From Kiritimatiellia bacterium (lineage in GTDB: Bacteria; Verrucomicrobiota; Kiritimatiellia; RFP12; UBA1067): a stretch of 64,000 nt of DNA. Position numbers and translations under genes: made by a program. Each line of letters starts with the position of its first letter. Within the stretch, counting starts at the first letter, position 1. The stretch covers positions 62,001-126,000 of the forward strand of contig JAFWKK010000018.1 of the NCBI GenBank assembly GCA_017514235.1, written 5' to 3'. Shown here in pieces: positions 24,320 to 32,815 of the stretch. The notes beneath the pieces are model-generated. The model made no database searches. It was not told the DNA's origin and was given only the letters and a program-made list of their open reading frames with translations.

Positions 24320-25648
24320 CTAAACGAACATCACCATGTAATGCGGAAGCGTTACCTTCTTGCCGAACCGGCCGACATTGCCGTTGATGAATTTGTACCC
24401 GACTTCTATCTCGGGGCTTTCGACAAGGCGGTTGAATGATTCCGAACAGCAGGATCCCGCTTTCACTTCGATGGGAACGATGGATGATCCGCGGGCGACC
24501 ACGAAATCGATCTCACCCTGCCCTGGCTTCTTCTGGTAGTAGTACGGCTCGTATCCTCGTCTCACCAGAGCACCCATGATGGCGTTCTCGTATATGCCGC
24601 CCTTGGCTGGGCCTTTCAGCGTGTTCTCAATTATCGGACTGACAATCTCAAATCCAGACATCGCGGCGAGGATTCCCGTATCTGCGACATAAAGTTTGAA
24701 CATGTCGTTCTTTTTGTATGCGCGCAGAGGAATGTCCACGGACTCAAGATTGTGGCATTGCAGCGCAAGGGCGGATTCCCTCAGCCAGTCTATGGACGAA
24801 CCGAACTTCCGTGACGAGCCGTTCTTTTCCACACTTGAGTACTTGAACTTTCTGTTCTCCCTAGCAAGCTGCGAAGGAATAGAAACGTAGCAGGCTCGGA
24901 CTTTGGGCTTTTCGGTCGTGAGGGCATAACGCGATATGTCATCCAGATTGGACGCGAGAATGTCCCTCTGCACTTCGAACACCGCACCAAAGTTCTTGGA
25001 CTTTACATACGTCGCCACCACATCCGGCATTCCGCCAATGACGATATATTCGCGGAAGAGTCGAAGCATGTGCTCGTTGGTGGAATTCGGCAGCGTTGTC
25101 AGGCTGTCGAACGACTCTCTGTACACGGAAAGCGAGTCATCGGTGTATCCGACAGCCCAAAGGAACTCCTCGAAGTCGAGGGAGTGCATAACGACCTGTT
25201 GCTCATATCCTACCGGAATAGAGGTCTCTCGCCGTTCCTGATTGAGCCTTGCACCATCATCAAGGAAGGTGATGCCAAGGAGCGAGCCTGAGCCTACGAC
25301 ATGCGCTCGCCCGTCAATTGCCAGGGGCTTGAATGCCGAACGAGCCTTTGGGCAGACCTGGATCTCATCAAGAAAAATAAAAGTTTCTCCAGGAACTACA
25401 CGGAACGATGGCAGACGTGCACTGATACGCTTGAAGATGTCGTCGGCTTCCAGATTGCCGTCAAAGAATTCCCGGTACTCTGGGTTGATCAGGAAGTTCA
25501 GGTAGAGATAGGATGTGTAGTTTGTTTTTCCAAAATGGTCAATGATGAAGGTTTTTCCTATCTGACGGGCACCTTTTACCAGAAGGCACTTTCTAGGAGT
25601 CGATGCCTTCCAGTTTGCGAGAACATCATAGAACTTGCGCTTGAGCAT
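24320..25648 (-). CDS. AAA+ ATPase with DUF4143
   Basis: A 442-aa protein of the widespread AAA_14/DUF4143 family, whose biological role is unsettled; some members behave as mobile or defence-associated genes. Walker A is GARQIGKT (residues 26-33) and Walker B is FIFLDEIQ. A sensor-like VGSGSLLGI follows. The C-terminal DUF4143 half includes GGIYENAIMGALVRRGYEPYYY and a restriction-endonuclease-like core EIDFVVARGSSIVPIEVKAG, with D and ExK in place. It ends 20 bp from operator site 2. It probably interrupts an ancestral control region rather than belonging to the glycan regulon. Confidence 0.85.
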   Translation of the reverse strand: MLKRKFYDVLANWKASTPRKCLLVKGARQIGKTFIIDHFGKTNYTSYLYLNFLINPEYREFFDGNLEADDIFKRISARLPSFRVVPGETFIFLDEIQVCPKARSAFKPLAIDGRAHVVGSGSLLGITFLDDGARLNQERRETSIPVGYEQQVVMHSLDFEEFLWAVGYTDDSLSVYRESFDSLTTLPNSTNEHMLRLFREYIVIGGMPDVVATYVKSKNFGAVFEVQRDILASNLDDISRYALTTEKPKVRACYVSIPSQLARENRKFKYSSVEKNGSSRKFGSSIDWLRESALALQCHNLESVDIPLRAYKKNDMFKLYVADTGILAAMSGFEIVSPIIENTLKGPAKGGIYENAIMGALVRRGYEPYYYQKKPGQGEIDFVVARGSSIVPIEVKAGSCCSESFNRLVESPEIEVGYKFINGNVGRFGKKVTLPHYMVMFV

Positions 25649-25710
25649 TCATTTTCCCTATTTAAGACATATGAATGAATTATATCAAATACTGGCAGGG
25701 CTTGCAATAT

Positions 25711-25790
25711 GCAGCTTTTTGACGGGTATGGCATAGTGATGATTGCAACTTTTTGACGGGCATGACACTGCTTGAATTGCAACTTTTTAG
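25711..25790. repeat. Tandem repeat with exact 34-bp period
   Basis: GCARCTTTTTGACGGGYATGRCA occurs at 25711 and 25745, and a truncated third copy (GCAACTTTTTAG) at 25779, each 34 bp apart. It lies upstream of the ATPase gene, between its -10 box (TGATATAAT, 25680-25688) and operator site 3. Confidence 0.7.
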
Positions 25791-25826
25791 CTTTCCTTAC
25801 GGCGACGGACAAGAAAATGTCCTGAA

Positions 25827-25873
25827 ACTAACCAAACGGTTAGTCTCCCTGCGGGCGCAGAATATGATAAAAT
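25827..25873 (+). promoter_or_regulatory. Operator site 3 and promoter of the histidine kinase gene
   Basis: Palindrome ACTAACCAAACGGTTAGT (25827-25844), a 23-bp gap, then -10 TAAAAT (25868-25873) on the plus strand, with no -35. The operator centre is near -44, as at sites 1 and 2. The -10 ends nine bases before the TTG start. The operator plus CTCCCTGCGGGCGCAG (to 25860) is the right copy of the 34-bp direct repeat. Confidence 0.7.
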
Positions 25874-25882
25874 ACTTTCGCC

Positions 25883-27982
25883 TTGAAACCGCTCCTGACA
25901 CTTCTCGCCTGTATGCTTCTGCCTGCCGCCAAAGCCCACGCGCCATTGCGCACGGCGGCAGAGATCAATGCGCTTTCGGATGACGAGTTTGCGTCTGGCA
26001 TTCCCTTTGACATTGAAGGCACCGTTTCCTTTGTCGCCTCTTCGGCCTCCCCCGGATTCAACCCCAATGTCACCATACAAGACGGGACAGGTGCCGTCTC
26101 CCTGTTTTCGGCACGTGGTCTTCCCGTTCCGTCAACGGGCGACGTCATCCGCGCGACCGGGACGACATCGTTCGACACGTTCTCCCAGCCTCATGCCGAC
26201 TACACCAATCTCGTCCGCATCGGTCACGCCGCCACACCCAAGCCTGAGGTTCTATCGCTGGGCGAACTCCTTCGCGGCGACTACAACTGTCGTCTCGTGA
26301 GAACGGAGGGGACGATTGCCGATGCGTTTCGGGACGAGATCGACCCCCGCTACAACTATCTGCTGATCAAACGCGGCGCAGAAATCCTGCCGGCCGCATT
26401 CCCCGATCCCAACTTAACCGAATCGACGCTTCAAGCTCTTGTCGGCGCCGAAGTCAACGTCAGCGGCCTCTGTCTTTTCGTATCCGGTTCGCGTGATTTC
26501 CTCGGTCCACGGCTGGAACTTACGGGGCTTGACGCCATTCGCGTGACGAAACCCGCACCCAGCGATCCGTTTGACGCCCCGACGCTCGCGGACATCCACC
26601 GCATCAATCCGGCGACCGTGGCGAACATGGGGCGCCGCACCGTCGCTGGTCGCGTCATCGCCGTGTGGAACGGCGACCGGTTCATCATCAAGACTGCCGA
26701 CGGACGCTTCCTCCGCATCACTCTGGCGCGGCGGCATTCCCCGCCCGCATACGGCGAGACTGTTCGTGTCGTCGGCTTTCCGGAAACAGACCTCTTCCGC
26801 ATCAACATCAGCGAGGCGATCTGGCGGCGGGAACAGTCCGTCCTGCCGCCCGAAGAGCCTCCGCAGCCTTGCACGGCATCGGCTCTGCTAATGGATGCCA
26901 GCGGACGGCAAAAGTTCCGTCCCCGCTACTTCGGCCATACTCTGAAACTCAAGGGCCAGCTCAGGGACACCCCGGAACCGAATCGCCTCAAGGCGCATGC
27001 CCTTCTCGACTGCGGCAACGTCATCATTCCCATAAACACCGACATGTGCCCCAACGTCTTCAAGGACGCCGCCGCAGGCTGCATCGTCGAACTGTCTGGC
27101 ATATGCCTCATGGAGACCGAGAGCTGGCGCTCGGACGCCCCCTTCCCACGCGTGACCGGCGTGACACTCATCCTGCGCACCGTTGCCGACCTGAAGATCC
27201 TGTCGCGTCCGCCGTGGTGGACGCCGCTGCGCCTTTCCATCGTCATAGGCGCGCTGCTTGTGGTCATAAGCGGCATATTCATCTGGAACCGCATGCTGAA
27301 CCGGCTCGTCGAACAGCGTAGCCGCGCCCTGCTGAAGGAACAGACCGCGCACGACGTTGCCGACCTGAAAGTGGAGGAGCGTACGCGCCTCGCCGTGGAG
27401 CTGCATGACACCCTTGCACAGAACCTGACAGGCATCGCGCTCCAGATCGACGCCGCGCAGATGGCGGCGGAAGAGGACCCCAACTCAGCGATGCCCTATC
27501 TGGAGATGGCCAGCCGCAAGATGCAGAGTTGCCGCGACAACCTGCGAAACTGCCTCTGGGATCTCAGAAGCCGCGCCTTCGAGGAAAAAGAACTGGCCGA
27601 CGCCATCCGCAAGACCATCGCCCCGCACATCGGCGAGACCGACGTGCAGATCGAGATGCACATCCCCTGCCGAAAGCTCTCCGACAACACGATCCACGCC
27701 GTCCTGTGCATCATCCGCGAACTGACCATCAACGCCGTCCGGCACGGCAAGGCCGCGCACATCGCCGTTTGCGGAACGCTGGACAGTTCTGGCCTCTCCT
27801 TCACGGTCGCCGACGACGGCATCGGCTTCGATCCGTCACGACGCCCGGGACTTTCGGAAGGTCACTTCGGGCTCCAAGGCGTCACCGAACGCGTCCTACG
27901 TCTCGGCGGTGCGTTTGAGATCACCAGTACTCCCGGTCACGGCGCAACTGCCACGCTCACCCGCCTCACCCCCGACACCTAA
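25883..27982 (+). CDS. NarX-type sensor histidine kinase with large extracytoplasmic region
   Basis: Membrane sensor of a two-component system (699 aa). TTG 25883 is chosen because it opens a signal sequence (MKPLLTLLACMLLPAAKAHA) and no in-frame ATG precedes it. Residues 30-430 are predicted outside the membrane and contain OB-like beta stretches (IEGTVSFVASS, VTIQDGTGAVSLF, VAGRVIAVWNGDRFIIKT, LKLKGQLRD). A TM helix (about 448-469) and a short coiled coil lead to the HisKA_3 box RLAVELHDTLAQNLTGI (phospho-acceptor H508). The HATPase domain has ELTINAVRHG and DDGIGFD. It precedes its response regulator by 41 bp. Its promoter carries the operator of the rhamnosidase operons. Confidence 0.9.
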   Translation: MKPLLTLLACMLLPAAKAHAPLRTAAEINALSDDEFASGIPFDIEGTVSFVASSASPGFNPNVTIQDGTGAVSLFSARGLPVPSTGDVIRATGTTSFDTFSQPHADYTNLVRIGHAATPKPEVLSLGELLRGDYNCRLVRTEGTIADAFRDEIDPRYNYLLIKRGAEILPAAFPDPNLTESTLQALVGAEVNVSGLCLFVSGSRDFLGPRLELTGLDAIRVTKPAPSDPFDAPTLADIHRINPATVANMGRRTVAGRVIAVWNGDRFIIKTADGRFLRITLARRHSPPAYGETVRVVGFPETDLFRINISEAIWRREQSVLPPEEPPQPCTASALLMDASGRQKFRPRYFGHTLKLKGQLRDTPEPNRLKAHALLDCGNVIIPINTDMCPNVFKDAAAGCIVELSGICLMETESWRSDAPFPRVTGVTLILRTVADLKILSRPPWWTPLRLSIVIGALLVVISGIFIWNRMLNRLVEQRSRALLKEQTAHDVADLKVEERTRLAVELHDTLAQNLTGIALQIDAAQMAAEEDPNSAMPYLEMASRKMQSCRDNLRNCLWDLRSRAFEEKELADAIRKTIAPHIGETDVQIEMHIPCRKLSDNTIHAVLCIIRELTINAVRHGKAAHIAVCGTLDSSGLSFTVADDGIGFDPSRRPGLSEGHFGLQGVTERVLRLGGAFEITSTPGHGATATLTRLTPDT

Positions 27983-28023
27983 CCCCAGCTAACCACTAGC
28001 CACCAATCACTAGCCACTAACCC

Positions 28024-28647
28024 ATGCCCTCCAAGCTAAAGATCCTGATCGTTGACGACCACGCCATCGTGCGCGACGGACTTGCCGCCATCCTCAAGTT
28101 TCAGAAGGACATGACCGTAGTCGGAGAAGCGGACGACGGTCAAGCCGCCATCAAGAAGGCGCAGGAGCTTCAGCCCGACATCATCCTGATGGACCTGATG
28201 ATGCCAAACATGAACGGTACGGATGCGACTTCCGCCATAAAGCGCATCCTGCCTAACGTTCAAATTCTCATCTTGACCTCTTACGGCACGTCTGCCGACC
28301 TGTCCCGCGCTTTCAGGAACGGCGCGACAGGCGCCATCACGAAATCGCTCCCGAAGGAAGAATTGCTTTCCGCAATACGGAACGTCGCGTCCGGGACACG
28401 TGTCGTCTCGCCTGAAATCGAACAGACGCTCAAGGAAGAGGCGTCCACCCCATCGCTCACGCCGCAGCAGTTCAAGATACTCCATTCCCTCACGCGCGGT
28501 CTCTCCAACAACGACATCGCCCGCGAATTCGGGCTCTCAAAGGCCGGCGTAAAGTTCCATCTGCTCACCATCTTCCGCAAGCTCAACGTCGCCAACCGCA
28601 CGGAAGCCGTCGGCCTCGCCTCGCGAAAGCACATGTTCCAGGAATGA
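28024..28647 (+). CDS. NarL/FixJ-family response regulator
   Basis: DNA-binding partner of the upstream kinase (207 aa). The receiver domain has the acidic pair D11/D12, phospho-acceptor D57 (PDIILMDLMMPN), and the Thr and Lys of LILTSYG and ITKSLPKEEL. The LuxR-type helix-turn-helix spans about 143-200 (LTPQQFKILHSLTRGLSNNDIAREFGLSKAGVKFHLLTIFRKL). NarL-type regulators bind inverted 7-bp half-sites, which fits the ACTAACC/GGTTAGT palindromes nearby; this assignment is inference. There is no Shine-Dalgarno sequence before the ATG, so translation may be coupled to the kinase gene. Confidence 0.93.
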   Translation: MPSKLKILIVDDHAIVRDGLAAILKFQKDMTVVGEADDGQAAIKKAQELQPDIILMDLMMPNMNGTDATSAIKRILPNVQILILTSYGTSADLSRAFRNGATGAITKSLPKEELLSAIRNVASGTRVVSPEIEQTLKEEASTPSLTPQQFKILHSLTRGLSNNDIAREFGLSKAGVKFHLLTIFRKLNVANRTEAVGLASRKHMFQE

Positions 28648-28676
28648 GATAAGCCAGAGCCTCTGGCAACATGTGA

Positions 28677-29612
28677 CTAAAGCACTGCCATCGCCAGGGC
28701 GATCACGACGGGCATTGTCACGATGCTTGCGAGCGTAGTGCCGCTCACTATCGCGACGCCGACGTCAATGTCGCGCCGGAACTTCGCCGAGAAAATCGAC
28801 ACAAGCGCCGCCACCGGAGCCGACGAGGCGATGACCATCGCAAGCATCATGTCCGCATCGAGCCATCGCCGGAACGGAAGCATCGCCGCGACAAGCAACA
28901 GCGGACTCGCGAAGAGCCGCAGCGCAGCCGCCGCGTATACCCCGCCCGACCGCGCCACCCTACCGAACTTCACGCCGACCAGGCTGTAGCCGACAACCAC
29001 CATGGCGACGGGCGTGTTCAGGTTCGCGAGATGGCGGACCGGCTCCGCAACGACCGCCGGCAGGCGCGCAGACGTCAGGAAGAGCGGCAGCCCGAGCGCG
29101 ATGCCGACGGTGCCGGGGTTGAATACCGACTTCAGCAACCCTTCTCTCCCGCCTCCGCACTCCTCCCGCATCGTCTTCACGCCCCAGCTCCAGATGAAGA
29201 GATTGAACACCACGATGTAGACAGCTCCGAAAAAGACACCGCGCGGCCCGAGGATCGCCTGCTCGAGCGGCAGGCCCATGAAGCCGGCGTTCGAGAAGAC
29301 CGCGGCAAGGCGAAGCGTCCGCCGCGTGTCGCCGCCGCCGCGCAAGCAGAGTGCGGAGAGCGCGATGAGCGCGATGTGACCGAATGACGCAAATGCAAAC
29401 GCCAGGCCAAGTCCGCCGAGCATGGCCTGGTCGAACGGACGCTGGAAGCAGTCGACTATCACGCACGGCGTGACGACGAACATGAGCAGGTTCACCATGC
29501 CGCCGATGGCGCCGTCGCCCAGCAGCTTCAGGCGGCGAAGCGCCGCGCCGACGCCCATCAGCACGAAAAGCACCGCGACTTGCGAGGCAACTGAAACCAG
29601 GTTTTCCATCAC
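28677..29612 (-). CDS. AEC-family transporter (auxin efflux carrier superfamily)
   Basis: Inner-membrane permease, 311 aa with about ten TM segments. Family landmarks are the N-terminal VLFVLMGVGAALRRLKLL, the broken-helix FSNAGFMGLPLEQAILGPRG, and NPGTVGIALGLPLF, with GYSLVGVKFG in the second half. AEC proteins move small organic anions such as malate; the substrate here is unknown. Its ATG overlaps the stop of the fused phosphatase gene, so it is the last gene of the AI-2E permease-thiD-phosphatase-AEC operon. Confidence 0.85.
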   Translation of the reverse strand: MMENLVSVASQVAVLFVLMGVGAALRRLKLLGDGAIGGMVNLLMFVVTPCVIVDCFQRPFDQAMLGGLGLAFAFASFGHIALIALSALCLRGGGDTRRTLRLAAVFSNAGFMGLPLEQAILGPRGVFFGAVYIVVFNLFIWSWGVKTMREECGGGREGLLKSVFNPGTVGIALGLPLFLTSARLPAVVAEPVRHLANLNTPVAMVVVGYSLVGVKFGRVARSGGVYAAAALRLFASPLLLVAAMLPFRRWLDADMMLAMVIASSAPVAALVSIFSAKFRRDIDVGVAIVSGTTLASIVTMPVVIALAMAVL

Positions 29613-30886
29613 ATGCCGGCAAGCGCGGCGAAATCGCGCGCGGCCTGCTCCGCGGACGAGAACCGTATGGCGCTCCAGCCGGCGCGGCGCGCCCCAGTGC
29701 AGTTAGCCTCCGTGTCGTCGATGAAGCAGAGCTCGCCGGCGGGAAGCCCGAGGCGCGACCGGAGAAGCTCGTATATGCGGCGCTGCGGCTTGAACATCCG
29801 CTCCTCCCCGGAAATCACCATTGCGTCCGCAAGCGCGATGTAGTCGGCGAACACCTCGCGGAACCGCGCCGCCATGTTCGTTGACATGTTGGAGAGGATT
29901 CCGATCTTGAGTCCGTGCGCCTTCAGGCCGCGCATCCACTCTAGCGTCGCGAGGTTGCGGCTCCCCTCAAGAAAGCTGGCCATGTCTTCCGCGACGATCT
30001 TTGCCCGGACGTCCGCCGACAGCTCAAGCCCGGCATCAGCCCATATGAGGTCGTACATCTCGTCCATCGACATGAAGTCCGAGTCCATGAGCCGCCTGTA
30101 CCGCGCAAAGCCGTCCTCAAGAACCTTCCAGTCTATTCCGAGCTGATCCGTCCGCGCACGCACGCGCTCGGGCATCGTCGATGTCGTCATCACGCCGCCG
30201 AAGTCAAAGACGACGGCAGAGAGCCTGCGCACGCCGCAGATGCCGTCGGAGAGGCCCGTCCGCACGAACTCGTATCGGCGCGTGCCGTCGGGATAGACGA
30301 GTATTGCGCCGGCGTCGAGGAACCGCACCCAGTTCTCGCGCGTGAACGGAACCGCCGCCGCGCCCCTGGCCGTGAGGAACGCCGCGATGTAAAGGTCGTG
30401 CGTGACTGCGACGAAGAGCTTCTTGGCGAAGCGCTCGTCGAGCCACGCCTCGAACGCGTCGGTAGCCTCGCCGAGCGGAGCGAACCCGCGCTGCCGCCCG
30501 GTCGCAAAATACTCGATGCAGGCGTTGAAGAAGTTCTCCGGCTTGAAGACCTCCAGCACCTCGTCGGTGTCGGTATAGTAGAACGAGTCGTTGCCGAGCC
30601 GGCCTTCCGCCAGAATCTCAGGAGCGGCGACACCCATGCCCGCAGCGATGCGCTCGGCAGTCATGCGCGTGCGCATCAGCGGACTTGCCGCGAACTGCAC
30701 GTCGCCGTGGAAATCGGCGAGGCAGCGCCCGAGCTCGGTCGCCGTCCGCGCCCCACGCTCCGTCAGCGCCAGCGCGTCGCCGAACGTCGGGTCGTCGGGG
30801 TCTATCTGCGGACGCTCCGCGTGCCGCACCATCAGTATGGCCCGCGCCCCCTTCTCCATCTCGGCCTTCAATTCGTCAATGGTCAT
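29609..30886 (-). CDS. Two-domain phosphatase: histidine phosphatase fused to a HAD hydrolase
   Basis: A 425-aa fusion. The N-terminal half (1-215) is a histidine-phosphatase domain: ILMVRHAERP holds the phosphorylated His (H22), VTHDL the second His (H163), and ASPLMRTRMTAERI the usual arginine region. The C-terminal half (222-425) is a class-IA HAD hydrolase: VVFDFGGV (nucleophile D228; the DxG form seen in YihX/epoxide-hydrolase-type HADs), LSNMS as motif II, KPQRRIYE as motif III and FIDDTEANCTGA as motif IV. The start at 30886 overlaps the thiD stop (ATGA). Substrates are unknown; sugar or cofactor phosphates are likely. Confidence 0.82.
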   Translation of the reverse strand: MTIDELKAEMEKGARAILMVRHAERPQIDPDDPTFGDALALTERGARTATELGRCLADFHGDVQFAASPLMRTRMTAERIAAGMGVAAPEILAEGRLGNDSFYYTDTDEVLEVFKPENFFNACIEYFATGRQRGFAPLGEATDAFEAWLDERFAKKLFVAVTHDLYIAAFLTARGAAAVPFTRENWVRFLDAGAILVYPDGTRRYEFVRTGLSDGICGVRRLSAVVFDFGGVMTTSTMPERVRARTDQLGIDWKVLEDGFARYRRLMDSDFMSMDEMYDLIWADAGLELSADVRAKIVAEDMASFLEGSRNLATLEWMRGLKAHGLKIGILSNMSTNMAARFREVFADYIALADAMVISGEERMFKPQRRIYELLRSRLGLPAGELCFIDDTEANCTGARRAGWSAIRFSSAEQAARDFAALAGM

Positions 30887-31683
30887 GGCCTTGGCCCCCC
30901 TTCTCGCACGAACCCCAGCACGCCGCAAGCATCGCCGACAAGGTACGAGCCGGCAATCGCCGCGCGGACATGCCGTTTCGCGCCGTCTATCGCCTGCACG
31001 ATGCCATGCCCAAGCGCAAGCTCCGCGGCAAGCGCGGCAGCAAGCGTGCAGCCGGTTCCGTGAGTCGACGCCGGATTCGGGACGCGCGGCAGCGAGAACG
31101 AGCGCAACTCATGCCCGTCGAAAAATACGTCCGTCGCCGCGTCGCCGTCGGCGTGTCCGCCCTTTACGAGCACAGCGCAGCCGAAGCGGTCGTAGACTCC
31201 CCTTGCAAGCGTCTCGGCGTCGCCGCCGTCAGTTCCGCAGAGCGCGGCAGCCTCCGGCAGGTTCGGCGTGACGAGCGTCGCCAGCGGCAGGAGCCTGCGC
31301 TCCAGCGCACCGACCGCATCGTCGGAAATAAGCCTGGCTCCGCTCGTCGCGACCATAACGGGATCGATGACGCGCAGTATCTCAGGGCGGGCGGCGATGC
31401 GGTCTGCGACAGCCTCGATCACGGACGCCTCGGCCAGCATGCCCGTCTTCATGGCGCGGATATCGTACACGCCCAGAACCGCATCAAGCTGCGCAGCCAC
31501 GAAGTCCGGAGGCACCGCGTGAACGGCTGAGACGCCGTGCGGGTTCTGCGCCGTCAGCGCGGCAAAGACGGTGCAGCCGTGAAGTCCGTACGAGTGAAAC
31601 GTCCGCAAGTCCGCCTGAACGCCGGCGTTGCCGCCGGAATCGGAGCCGGCGACTGTCAGGCAGCAAGGGTGCGTCTCCGCCAT
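30883..31683 (-). CDS. thiD: Hydroxymethylpyrimidine/phosphomethylpyrimidine kinase
   Basis: Phosphorylates HMP and HMP-P in thiamine (vitamin B1) synthesis. The protein is 266 aa. TVAGSDSGGNAGVQADLRTF is the ThiD N-terminal signature; AMKTGML, VIDPVMVATSG and TPNLPEA are substrate-loop motifs; STHGTGCTLAAALAAELALG is the anion-hole and catalytic region. Other thi genes are absent nearby. It begins 3 bp after the AI-2E-type permease stop and overlaps the next gene. Confidence 0.92.
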   Translation of the reverse strand: MAETHPCCLTVAGSDSGGNAGVQADLRTFHSYGLHGCTVFAALTAQNPHGVSAVHAVPPDFVAAQLDAVLGVYDIRAMKTGMLAEASVIEAVADRIAARPEILRVIDPVMVATSGARLISDDAVGALERRLLPLATLVTPNLPEAAALCGTDGGDAETLARGVYDRFGCAVLVKGGHADGDAATDVFFDGHELRSFSLPRVPNPASTHGTGCTLAAALAAELALGHGIVQAIDGAKRHVRAAIAGSYLVGDACGVLGFVREGGPRP

Positions 31684-31686
31684 GCC

Positions 31687-32781
31687 TCAGACCACAGGCC
31701 GAATGTAGCGGGCCTTGACCGCGCGCCAAAGCACCACGCAGAACGCCGAAAGAGGAATCGCCAGCAACATGCCGAGCACAGGCCCGAGGACGATGGACCA
31801 GAAGAAGAAGCTGAAGATTACGCCGGCGTAGCCGAGGCCGGTCTTGTCGCCCTGTATCCTGGGGGTGATGAGGTAGCCGTCGAGCGCTTGCCCGGCAAGC
31901 CATACGCCAAGCACCAGCAGAAGGCGCGTCAGGGAACCGTCGCGCGTGAAATACGCGAGAGGCAGCGCGATGGGCAGGCAAACGACCGAGCCGAAAAGCG
32001 GAATCAGGTTCAAGACTCCAAGCGCGAAGCCTATCAGGAACCCGTATGGAAGGCCCACGAGCCAGAAGCCAGTTCCGTACATCAGCCCCTCGATGAGGCA
32101 TATCACCGTCTGACGCTGGAAGAAGGAGACCAGTATGTCAACGAAAGCATCGAGCTGCTCGGCCAGGAAGCACCGCGTGCCCTCCTTCAGGAACGGCATT
32201 TGGGACGTAATCTCGCCGCCGCGGCGCTCCTTCGTCATCAGGAAGAAGACGAAGAAGATCAGCGTCACGAGTCCGGAGACGACGCCAAGCAGGCACTTCA
32301 CCGCACCAGTGCCGGCCTTGACCGCAGTCGGGCCGTACTTGGTGTACATGTAGCCGACGTCCTCATACGGTATGCCCATCTGAAGAAGCAGAGAATGGAG
32401 TCGCGGGAACGTGCCGCGGAACCAGTGAAGCACCTGATCGAGCAACTCCGGACCTTGTCCAATCAGGTGGATCATTTGATCGACCAGCATCGCGCCTGCG
32501 TACCACAGAAAGAACCCAAGCGGCAGGAAAACGGTCATAAGCATCGCTATGAGCGCAAGCGTCGGGTTGCGCACGGTTCGCCGCCACCACCGGTAATAAG
32601 GCCTGAAGAACAACGCAAGGAAGAAGCCGAGGAGGACTGGCACTATCGCCGGCATGGCAAACGCCAGAGCCTTGAACACCCCCCAGGCGACAAGCGCGAC
32701 GAACGCGAAAACAACAGAGACGGACAGGACTGTCAGCCCGTTCGCAACCGTTCGCTTCTGACTGTCGGTAAAGTCGATCAT
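31687..32781 (-). CDS. AI-2E family transporter (PerM/YdiK-like)
   Basis: Polytopic membrane protein, 364 aa. The family pattern is clear: LGFFLALFFRPYY near the N-terminus, a central soluble segment with a long helix, and a C-terminal bundle with GLPYGFLIGFALGVLNLIPLFGSVV and LGVWLAGQALDGYLITPRIQGD. The family includes autoinducer-2 exporters and Na+/H+ antiporters, so the substrate is open. It is first in a four-gene operon with thiD, the double phosphatase and the AEC carrier. TATAAT lies exactly six bases before its ATG. Confidence 0.88.
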   Translation of the reverse strand: MIDFTDSQKRTVANGLTVLSVSVVFAFVALVAWGVFKALAFAMPAIVPVLLGFFLALFFRPYYRWWRRTVRNPTLALIAMLMTVFLPLGFFLWYAGAMLVDQMIHLIGQGPELLDQVLHWFRGTFPRLHSLLLQMGIPYEDVGYMYTKYGPTAVKAGTGAVKCLLGVVSGLVTLIFFVFFLMTKERRGGEITSQMPFLKEGTRCFLAEQLDAFVDILVSFFQRQTVICLIEGLMYGTGFWLVGLPYGFLIGFALGVLNLIPLFGSVVCLPIALPLAYFTRDGSLTRLLLVLGVWLAGQALDGYLITPRIQGDKTGLGYAGVIFSFFFWSIVLGPVLGMLLAIPLSAFCVVLWRAVKARYIRPVV

Positions 32782-32787
32782 GCGGGC

Positions 32788-32796
32788 ATTATATCA
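32788..32796 (-). promoter_or_regulatory. Extended -10 six bases before the AI-2E permease start
   Basis: TGATATAAT on the minus strand, then GCCCGC, then ATG. The expected start site is at or next to the A of the ATG. No -35 seen. Confidence 0.55.
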
Positions 32797-32815
32797 TATT
32801 TCGGCGTGCGGCGGC

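Noticed and set aside
25711-25790. CRISPR-like array
   Set aside because: Only three units (one truncated), with repeat and spacer together making 34 bp and no cas genes; better described as a short tandem repeat.
27983-28023. Repeated CTAGCCAC words between the kinase and regulator as an operator
   Set aside because: Only 41 bp with short, imperfect direct words and no symmetry; probably chance or an old slippage event.
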